Part shown: in pieces, positions 56,001 to 64,000 of the stretch
Position numbering within the stretch: the stretch's first letter is position 1
How the letters are laid out: the number at the start of each line of letters is the position of its first letter
Assembly: GCA_037043015.1 (NCBI GenBank)
Contig: CM073322.1
Coordinates: 102,101 to 166,100 of the forward strand
Length of the DNA stretch: 64,000 nt
Direction of reading: 5' to 3'
From: Bryum argenteum
Lineage: Eukaryota; Streptophyta; Bryopsida; Bryales; Bryaceae
Notes under the pieces: model-generated
The model's database searches: none
What the model saw: only the letters and a program-made list of their open reading frames with translations
Told to the model about the DNA's origin: nothing
Program-made: the position numbers and the translations under genes

Positions 56001-59000
56001 CTTGCATGGTTGGCAAGTAAGCTGGGTCCGAAGGCAGCAAACACCATGCTACGTAATCTAATCAGTTGCCGTGTCAACAAAGGTACAGATTATGATACTT
56101 CCGGAACTGAATTTCGTCTTAGATATGTTTACTTCTTCAACCTGTCCATGCGCTGCAAGTTTGCTAATATGGTGTCCCGTATGGAGAACATTAATTTCAA
56201 GATTAATCCTCAGAAAAATCATATGCCGCAGTTAGAAGAGGCCTGTTGCTCTGCTTGCAATGATTCAATATGAGAGTTTCAATCCAGTTGCGACTGAGTC
56301 GATACTTGAGTTGTTCAAGAACTAAGAAATTTACATATAAGGACTAGCCCGAGGCTTGAAGCAGCGGTTTAAAGCGCACTATATGGTCCCAAATGCGCGG
56401 GTTTTAAAAATGGAAACCACTCAGAAGCTGTAAGACCTGTAATATGATAATTTCGAGTGCTTACTCCAACTCTCCCAGGAAGTAGCACTTCTACTGTTAT
56501 TTCCTAGCTGCAGCGAGGTTGCTGTGACAAGCGGTGCTGAACACATGTCCGCTCTAGATACTTTGCATAAAAGATTCTTTACATTTTAAAAATGGTTTCT
56601 CAGAGACGAATTACTTTTTTTGTGGCAGCCCTTTTCGTGCGATAACCTATGAAATGTGTCGATAAATCCATTATGTGTATTTGATTTGAGCTTCACTTAT
56701 ACTGTGCAATCCACCTTCTAGCGCATTGATTGTACGAAGTAATCCGTCTTCTAACTCATTCTTAATATAGAGTAGAGGAAGAAGTGATATCTCTAAATTG
56801 AACTCTGTTAGAAACGACATCACACAAACCGAATTTTCTGACCTTAGAATGTAAATCCATGGTTTTTCTAAACTTATCTGAGTTTTTCCACCTCCAAGCC
56901 TTCTGTCGAAGTTAGTTGTTGGTCTCTTGCTTAAACATTGCAGTCAGCGTCATGTTCCTTCCACTTTATGTATTTGAGCTTGGCTGGTGATTACCAATTC
57001 TGCTAGGAACTCACAAGCCCCTCTTCTTGTCTGCAGAATGTCCTCTGGATTTTGGAGATCCTTTGCCAGTCGCAAGAACTTGTGGCTGCTCAAATGCACC
57101 GTCCAATATGACTTGTTGCAGAGCGCTTGACAGTTACTTATTGGAAGTGCAGCAGCAAATGCTAATAACAAATCTGCAAGCTCTACGCTGTGTGACCCTA
57201 TTGGCTTCCATGCTTCAAAATATGTCCGTCTCGGCAGACATTTACTCTCTCTGCGCAATTGACCTCAAGGATTTCTCTCTGCAAGGTTCTGTCTATCCTG
57301 TAATTGGTTACTTTGGGTTCTCTGAAATGTTTTTCCCTCTTCGGGAGCTAACAAATGGCTGCTTAGAAAAGGTTGTTGCATATAATTGTTAGTCAACGTT
57401 CATGTCAATTGACGCTTTGGGTTCTTTTGACTGAAAGGATTTCCTTAGCAATCGAAACTGACGTCACATTTGTAACTCTGCATTAATGTGCCACCCGAAT
57501 AGAGAACTTAAGTCTTGCAGAAAGGTGTAGAATTCTAACAGCTGGTAACTTTGTGTGAACTTATGTGCCTAATGCATTCTGAGCAGGAGTTGGTGGACAA
57601 GGTAAAATAACCATACTTTTTGCACATTGCACTGTTTTAGGTTATACCAATTTACATTTTGCAGTAGTGTTTGCTGATGTAGTAGATGCACAATTTTATT
57701 GTGGCGAAAAAAGTGCCAGCTAGTTATGATGCAATTTATACGCGCAGGTTGTTTACTTTCAAGTTTACCATCCGACATTGTAAGCAATGTCACAGGCATC
57801 GACTTCACGTGCGATCTGAATGACAACATAGCAGCCCCGTGGACCTTCACTTCGGATACTAATTCAGCGCACTCAATCTGTGGACAATGTAAATTCCAAG
57901 ACCTTGGTGATTCTCGTTGACGTATTGGCTGCGTGCCGATCTGCGTTGATGTATACTTTCAGGATTTAAGTGTCTAATGGCGCACGATAGGGACCCTAAG
58001 AACCAAAAGTTGCTACAGTTTGTGTAACGAAATGCAAGTCGATCTGATCAATTACCTGCAAGTATGCAGGAGTCTGGACCAGTTGGAATAACTAAGTTTG
58101 GATTGAAATTGAATTAGTAATAAATTTTGGAAGTAGAACCAACAGGTGTACCCAAAATAAAAAAATTCAAAGTTGGAAGATATAATGTACCTTCTGCTTG
58201 GACGTGAGTGCTTTGTGGTGAGCCACCTACCACAAGTGATCGAGATTTTCCACCGGGCTAGTCCCGAAGATATCTGTTCTGGACTTTATCTATTTTTTGT
58301 TAACACAGTACCGAACATTTGATTGAATCAAGTGCTCTAAGATATTCCTAGAAATCAGGAGGTAGCCCAACTGCCTGATATTCTGACCAGAGGCATTTTT
58401 GTGCAGCCCCAGTAGCTCTTCCAGCACTTCCAGAGACTTCGGGGACTTCTCTTCTAATTGCTGGTAAGTTCCACTACCTTCGGGAAAAAAACACTGTTCA
58501 TTAGTTTCCTTCTATACTTCTGCAGCCAGTTTAATTCTGTACTTCTCCCTGTGCGTGCTTTGATGCTGCTCGCAGCAATAATATCTTGCCCAAGTGAGAT
58601 AAAATATGGAGTGTGTGAAACGGGCCTCCTCTTACGAGTTACAGCTCATTTACTATCAAGATTAAGCATACAAATCACTAGTAAAATGTCGCCAGAATGT
58701 TTTTGAAAGAGCTGTAACCTCCAGAATTGTTCACAGTAAAATCAGTCGATCAGCAGTTATTTCGAGTGATCAATGCCGACTTCTTTTTCCAATTGATCCC
58801 ACAATCACAACGATCATGAAGAAGCTGACGAAGATGTGTGGTCAAATCCAGATTGCATGAGAGCGTACATCCTCATCATGGCGTTGTGTATCGCGATAAT
58901 CATGAAAAGGCTGTAGCTCAGTATTACCTCCGACGGATTGCTTGCATCTTTCAACCATTCTTTACTTCAACCAAACAATGTTTGATAGCACAGCTTGTTT

Positions 59001-59117
59001 AGCCCTTATTGTTACTATATGTCTTCTGGAACGTTACTTTTTTCCATTGTAGGACCCAAGCTCTCTTCTCAACCTCCGTGTAGGAGCTACTGCCGCTGGA
59101 AGGCAGATGTACGGTGA
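53035..59117 (+). CDS. SPARK-domain secreted protein (At1g61900-like), eight exons
   Basis: Exons 53035-53167, 54759-55031, 55203-55643, 55963-56082, 57037-57285, 57748-57888, 58407-58463 and, less surely, 59053-59117 join in one frame to about 492 codons. The Met at 53035 starts a signal peptide: R-V-E-T-R-R, then a Leu-rich core ending A-L-S-A-A-P. Exon 2 is a Pro/Ser-rich linker ending in P-Y-V-A-P-S-P. Exons 3-6 form the Cys-rich SPARK domain, with C-P-F-N-F near 55209, an N-x-S/T-rich middle, D-C-K-N, T-C-C-R-A and C-D-L-N-D-N near 57812. The family is extracellular and predicted GPI-anchored; its function is poorly known. No hydrophobic anchor signal is seen in exon 8. A donor-like CG|GTGAGA at 59113/59114 could lead to a further exon, so the C-terminus is open. 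All seven introns are phase 1. Confidence 0.87.
53764..53818. repeat. (GGGAGAGA)n purine microsatellite in intron 1
   Basis: A GAGAGAGGGAGAGAGAGGG-type tract grading into AAAGGG repeats and a short CA run, inside the first intron of the SPARK-type gene. Confidence 0.8.
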
Positions 59118-59257
59118 GATTATTTTCAATACGCGAAGGTCTCAGAAGCCCTTTGACATGGTGTATTGAGGCGAATTATACTTGAATGAAATCTGTAAAC
59201 ATATTGAGCTAAGTTCGATGAAAATTTGCAGACGTGCATGCACTAGTGCAAAGGTAA

Positions 59258-59349
59258 TTGTCCTGTACAGGAAGAGTATACCCATAGTGGCATAGCGTAC
59301 TCGAGCTCAGGTATGCTCCACTATGGGTATACTTCTCCTGTAGAGGAAG
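59258..59349. repeat. Long perfect-looking hairpin downstream of the SPARK-type gene
   Basis: AGTATACCCATAGTGG (59274-59290) pairs with CCACTATGGGTATACT (about 59318-59333). The pairing extends outwards through CAGGA and TCCTG and inwards through CATA and TATG. The fold is about 90 nt with few mismatches. It could be a tiny MITE or a small-RNA precursor. Nothing in the sequence decides between these. Confidence 0.75.
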
Positions 59350-59431
59350 ACCACCTCTGCCCTAGTGATGACACATCACCAAATATGTCCTATATAAGTT
59401 TCTAATAGATTATACTTTCTTACAATATTTC

Positions 59432-60075
59432 TTGGACTTAACCCCTAAAGTCGATTGGCCTCAAAACTGCCCTTCCAAAGGAAAATGAAAATCCTCATTT
59501 TCCGATAGAATTTTCAAGTATGTAACCGAATGATCTAGTAACTAACTTGTATGTGTATATGTGTATCAAATCTTAGTATCAAAATCCTTACCAGTTGTGA
59601 GATCATAATGTTCAAAGTTGGAAGAAAGAAAGAAAGAAAAAAGAAAGAGATAAAAAAGGTATGTAGTGTTTTGAGGGCTAGAAAGACCATTTTTAGGAGT
59701 TAATGTGACTTGAGGCTATTCACATTATTATTCCTAGGTCAATTAGAAATATGTTTGAGTACTTCTTACCCTCATAAGACCTTTCATAGTTATAGAAATG
59801 CTTGATTATCCACATGGAGGTATGCTGAAACTCAAACACAAAGCCCGCTCTTTGACAATAAAAAAGGCATGTGAAAATTATCCAATTGGAAATGTGAACG
59901 ATGAGATCATGCCTTAGTACCTCACCTACATGTAACAAATAAAAATCTAAATGAAGGTAGATCCCAATTCTTGGTAAATTTTTGAAGTTTCTAAATTTTA
60001 AAAAAAATAAAAATAAAACTTGGGCAGATTATGAGAATAAATGAACATATAATCTAATTTTGGGCAATTAGGGTG
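59432..60075. repeat. Dispersed non-coding repeat, copy B
   Basis: It starts CTTAACCCCTAAAG and follows copy A at 19311 block by block, in the same orientation, to about 60070. By eye identity is around three quarters, with small indels and an AAAGAAAG expansion at about 59622-59645. Confidence 0.75.
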
Positions 60076-60427
60076 TCGATTGTTATCTCTAAGTGTTGGT
60101 GGTGTACTTTTCCATTTGATCGGATTCGAAGGACAACCGACTCCTTGAACCTGGATTAACTCCTAATTGGATCCGCTCAACCCCTTTGCCTAGATGGTTG
60201 TCGAGCCCCTTCTCCGGTTTATCAAACTTTGACTCGTATCTCTTTCTTAGCTCATCGAGGCGTTGTTATCTGGGAAGAAACACCTTCTCCAAACAATGGA
60301 ACCACCTCTTAAGCTTCAATACTATCAGATTCTAGGTCGCTATCTAAGTAGGTGGGGAGAGTACGTGATTCCTCTTTAAGCTTCGTCTCATACATGCTCT
60401 TTTCCACCTATGTCAAATAATTAAAGT
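60076..60427. other. Intergenic DNA before the terminal copia element
   Basis: Nothing recognisable on either strand. Confidence 0.4.
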
Positions 60428-60643
60428 TGTTGGATCATGTATGACCACACATATCTACTACTTGAGCTTACTTGTCAGTTACATAGTACAAACCGAAATA
60501 GCTAGTAACAGTTCTGTTAAGTAACAGTAAAGCAGGAACAAAAACTACACTTAAACAACGGATAGTGAGTACTGAGCAATGTTATTTAAGGCATGATAAT
60601 GACAATGGAAAACACCTGTGTGGTGTATACCTTAGTTCCTTCA
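60428..60643 (+). repeat. 5' LTR of the terminal copia element
   Basis: It starts TGTTGGATCATG, a common copia LTR start, and ends CCTTCA. The right border is fixed by the primer-binding site; the left border rests only on the TGTTGG start. Confidence 0.75.
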
Positions 60644-60655
60644 TGGTATCAGAGC
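60644..60655 (+). promoter_or_regulatory. tRNA-Met primer-binding site
   Basis: TGGTATCAGAGC is the classical plant copia primer-binding site, complementary to the 3' end of initiator tRNA-Met. Confidence 0.93.
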
Positions 60656-61008
60656 TAGTTCTACTTTAAACTGTGGTGAGCTTTGCTCCTACAAGTGTCA
60701 CGCTACGTGAGCACTGTTTCGTATTCAACTGCATAGTAATTACAAGTTGCTTGAAGTATTGCTCAACATTTAGAAATTGATCATTCAGGAGTTGAGCGTT
60801 TGATAGAGACTTACTGTGATAGTTTTATTTTTTATTGTTTTTGAAGCGGTGCGTTTTTTTCTATAAATTCCTGAGTAGTGTGTGCGCTTCTTTTATTTCT
60901 TATCGAGACGCATCTTTTCTCGTTTCTCTTCATATCTTTTTCTCTCTAATTTTCTATTGTTGTAACAGTCTTTATTCCTTAGTTTCAGTTATATCTTCCA
61001 TCGATAAT

Positions 61009-63900
61009 GTTCCAGAGTCTAGCAAACTTGCCGGTTACATTAACTATCAAACGTGGAAATTCAAAATGAGAATGATACTCATGTGAGAGAACACATGGAG
61101 GTATTCCGATCTTGAGGGGAATAACTTCATGACAGAACATGAGGATGAGGAAGTCACTCAGGGGAGGATTAAAGCTCTTGCATCAATTGGTCTGTCAGTG
61201 AAAGATAACATCTTTCCCATCATTGCTGGTTGCACAGATCCTAGAGAAGCATGGACTCGGTTGCAAAATTACTTCCAAAACGGAAGCAACGCTTCGAGAC
61301 TCATGCTGAAGGATAAACTCACTCAGATTCGTCTTCTTTAGGGAGCCAGAGTGTCTGAGTACTTACATCAAATTCAAGAAGTACGAGTAGAATTGGCGGG
61401 TATAGGACATCTTGTTCCAGAGGTCGAAATAGTTGAAAGAATGTTAAATTCTCTCTCTTCCAACTTTCATTCACTGTATCAGAGTTTCTCCAACAATCAA
61501 GAGCTTCTTACTTTTGACCAAGTTGCAGCAAGACTATTGCAGGATGAAAGTCGAAATCACATGCGCGCCAAGGTTTCAGCACCTATCAAGGACGAAGCTC
61601 TAGCGGTTCGTTTCCACAGCAATCCCAATTTTCGATCGAACACTCCTCTTTCTTCCAACGGGTACAACTCAGGCAGATATTGTGGAGAGCACAACACGAT
61701 TGGCCATCTTCACGACGGAGGAGGACAACGTCATCCCACCATCGGCCCATGCAACTGGTGCCGTGAGTATGGACACATTTTGCGGAACTGCCACGAACTT
61801 AGGAATGAGACTGCAAAACGAATTCGTGAATGCCTACGGTCTCCAGCCACCGGACGCCCACCCTTCCATACACATATTCTAATGGAAGAATTAGATCACA
61901 CCGGATTCAAAGACGAGATAAAAGACTTTGAGGTAGCACTCAGTAGTCTCTACCTCGGCAAGGAAGAATGGTTGGTCGATTCCGGTGCATCTAGGCATGT
62001 AACCGGGGATCGCCACGTTTTCTTTAATCTAGAGCTCAATCCAGGAGCCGGAGCAAGTGTTCAGACGGCTGGGAACGAGCGTCTTCCTGTTGAGGGATCA
62101 GGCAGTGTAAAACTTGGCTCAGGAGGTGAAATGAACATTCGTGATGTTTACTACGTGCCGGGTCTCTTGAAAAATCTCCTCTCAGTAGGGAAGATTGCTG
62201 ACAAAGGTTACATTCTTGTCTTTGATCATGCACAATGTCTTGTCTATGATGGACCAACTATCGTTGCACAAGGACAACGAGAGTCAAACACTGGACTTTA
62301 CAAATACATTGTAGAGAAGCCACACTTTCCGATTTGTGTTGTACAATCACCAGTTGTGCCGCAGCTGTGGCACAGACGCCTAGGTCACCTTAATCAACAC
62401 AACGTTCGTTTCATTGGACAACACCGACTTGCACATGGCATTCCACTCATGCCGGGTTCCGACTTTCCTTGCGAACATTGTATCACAGGCAAGCAGTCAC
62501 GAGAGAGGGCTGTGAAACAAAGCTTTAGGAGGTCCACGAAGCCACTAGCTCTACTTCACACATACTTCTGCTGCATGATACGCCGTCAATCACTAGGCGG
62601 CTCATTGTACTTCGTGACCTTTACGTACGACTTCTCTAGGTTTACGTGGATGTATTTTTTGAAGCAGAAGTGTGAGACCTTTGAAATCTTCTAATTTTTG
62701 AAAACTAAGGTGGAGAAACTGCTCGGGCTTTAGATTCTTGCTCTTCGAAGTGATCGTGGAGGAGAGTTTCTAAGCAACGCCTTCATCCGTTTTTGTGATT
62801 CTGAAGGAATAGGACGAGAACTCACACAAGCATACACTCCGCACCAGAACGGGGTTTCGGAATGGAAGAATCGCACCTTGCTTGAAAAAGCTTGGGCCAT
62901 GATCTCTGACGCCCGCACTCCACGTTTTCTTTGGTCGGAAGCAGTGAACACTGCAAACTACTTGACGAATCGATCACCAACTCGAGCCATCGGGAGGTTT
63001 CTCCTTACCAGATACTCTTTGGTAAAGTTCCTTCTCTGTCCAATCTCCGCATTTACGGATGCATAGCTCATGTTCATGTTCCTGATGAACTTCGCACTAA
63101 ACTTGAGGACAAGTCAGTCCCTTGCATTTTTGTCGGATATTCTGACAAAACCAAGGAATATCGTTGCTACAATCCGCTGACGCAAAAGATCATCATTAGT
63201 GGAGATGTGAAGTTTGAAGAACATCGTTTCTGGTACTCAGTTCCGCCCGCTAATACTAGATCGAGTGTCTCATTGGAGACCTTCACTCACAACACTGTGG
63301 CAATCAAAGTTCTTGATCCAATGTTTGCCTCGAAATCTATTGAATCTACTGCAAGCACAAATACTTCTGCTCCACCAGTTTTGGTGCAAGACTCAGTTCA
63401 AGCGCCTGTGGATTATGACCCACCCGATCAGCAACATCCACAGTATGATTGTTCTTCAGAGACTCCAGTCGTCACTGCAATTCTCCGTGTCTACACCCAA
63501 AGAAAACCTCAAGCTTCGAGCTCTGTTCCCGATACAACAATTCCCATTCAACACGGTTCAGCAAGTGATTTCGAAGACAACAGAACCGAAGGTGCTTCAT
63601 TCTTACCTTCTCTTTGTCGCTCATCACGTGCGCGCATGCCATCCACATGGTTGCGTCACTATGCGGCCACCGTTTCATTTCCAGATAACATCAATGCAGT
63701 GATCAAATCAAGTGGAGAATCGGTTACTTACCGTCAAGCAGCCTTTGATCCTCTATGGGTCCGTGGCATGGAGAAAGAAATGGAATCTATCCATCGCAAT
63801 CAGACGTGGTCTCTTGTGCCTCTTCCTACAGGATTTCGACCCATCATTCCAAGTGGGTTTTCAAGCTTAAGACTGGAGACAATGGGGCCTTGACTCACAA
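61009..63900 (+). pseudogene. copia gag-pol polyprotein (broken)
   Basis: Gag spans about 61009-61880 with a CCHC knuckle (C-N-W-C...H...C near 61750-61795). Protease has W-L-V-D-S-G-A-S near 61971, with the active-site triad intact. The GAG-pre-integrase finger is H-R-R-L-G-H...C-E-H-C at about 62371-62483. In the integrase core the first catalytic Asp (usually H-x-D) is Tyr near 62557. The second Asp (S-D-R-G-G-E-F near 62750) and the Glu (G-V-S-E near 62857) remain. The RT start ([14 protein letters not shown]) is near 63767. Stops and frame changes at several points, plus the lost Asp, make it inactive. Confidence 0.92.
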
Positions 63901-64000
63901 AGCACGTCTTGTTGCGAGAGGAGATGAACAAAATAAAGGAATAGACTATCAAGAGACGTTTGCGCCAGTGGTTCGGTGGACTACCGGTCGTATTCTAGTT
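63890..64000 (+). pseudogene. copia RT N-terminal part, cut by the window end
   Basis: After a frameshift near 63845 the RT continues in another frame with [18 protein letters not shown] and the start of the palm. The rest lies beyond the window. Confidence 0.85.

Larger units (their letters stand above)
60428..64000 (+). mobile_element. Ty1/copia element, 5' part, runs off the window
   Basis: A LTR of about 216 bp ends in CA directly before the primer-binding site TGGTATCAGAGC, complementary to initiator tRNA-Met. Downstream come gag, protease, integrase and the beginning of RT in copia order on the plus strand. Stops and frameshifts occur at 61081, 61339, 62692, near 62730, near 63000 and near 63845. 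The 3' LTR is not in the window, so age and target duplication cannot be judged. Confidence 0.92.

Noticed and set aside
60835..61086. Hydrophobic frame before the copia gag as a membrane protein
   Set aside because: It lies in the leader between the primer-binding site and gag, is T-rich, and runs into the gag start in the same frame.

Overview
This window looks like nuclear DNA of a land plant. It holds multi-exon genes of plant type: an AP-2 mu adaptin relic, a LYAR-type zinc-finger gene and a gene of the At1g61900/SPARK family. They sit in a dense, nested bed of plant-style transposons (Ty3/gypsy, Ty1/copia, CACTA, MULE, MITEs). Two DD34-type Tc1 elements and a self-primed, Tf1/sushi-like chromovirus are unusual for a seed plant, so a bryophyte, lycophyte or fern is my best guess. 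That is inference; the species cannot be read from the sequence.

Layout. 1-2000: AT-rich DNA with a GC-rich minisatellite and a TATA-like site. 2001-22725: one minus-strand Ty3/gypsy element with about 793-bp LTRs, split by two CACTA elements. CACTA-1 (7470-16417, target duplication ATG) interrupts the RT-RNase H junction and itself carries a plus-strand Ty3 chromovirus (9744-16313). CACTA-2 (18517-20695, target duplication TAT) lies between gag and protease and carries a fold-back MITE and a dispersed repeat. 22726-25100: minisatellites, a LINE 3' fragment with poly(A), and a tRNA-like B box. 25955-28216: an internally deleted minus-strand Ty1/copia element with an AAAAC target duplication. 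28906-31993: a minus-strand AP2M pseudogene. 32529-38733: a structurally intact MULE with 9-bp target duplications, about 456-bp TIRs, an 833-aa transposase gene and captured host exons, inserted in the TIR of a MITE. 38979-41796: an intact LYAR-type gene with two small insertions in its introns. 42745-45405 and 49159-50759: two Tc1 elements with TA target sites. 53035-59117: a SPARK-type secreted protein gene. 60428-64000: the 5' part of a decayed plus-strand Ty1/copia element that runs off the window.

Host genes with a probable intact product are the LYAR-type gene (309 aa) and the SPARK-type gene (about 492 aa by this model). The MULE transposase frame is also intact. All other element frames carry stops, frameshifts or catalytic substitutions.

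The most interesting part is the chromovirus at 9744-16313. Its LTR carries a run of heat-shock-element units upstream of a TATA box. A 14-base tract at the expected transcript start is perfectly complementary to the sequence just inside the LTR. Together these suggest a heat-responsive, self-priming LTR retrotransposon.
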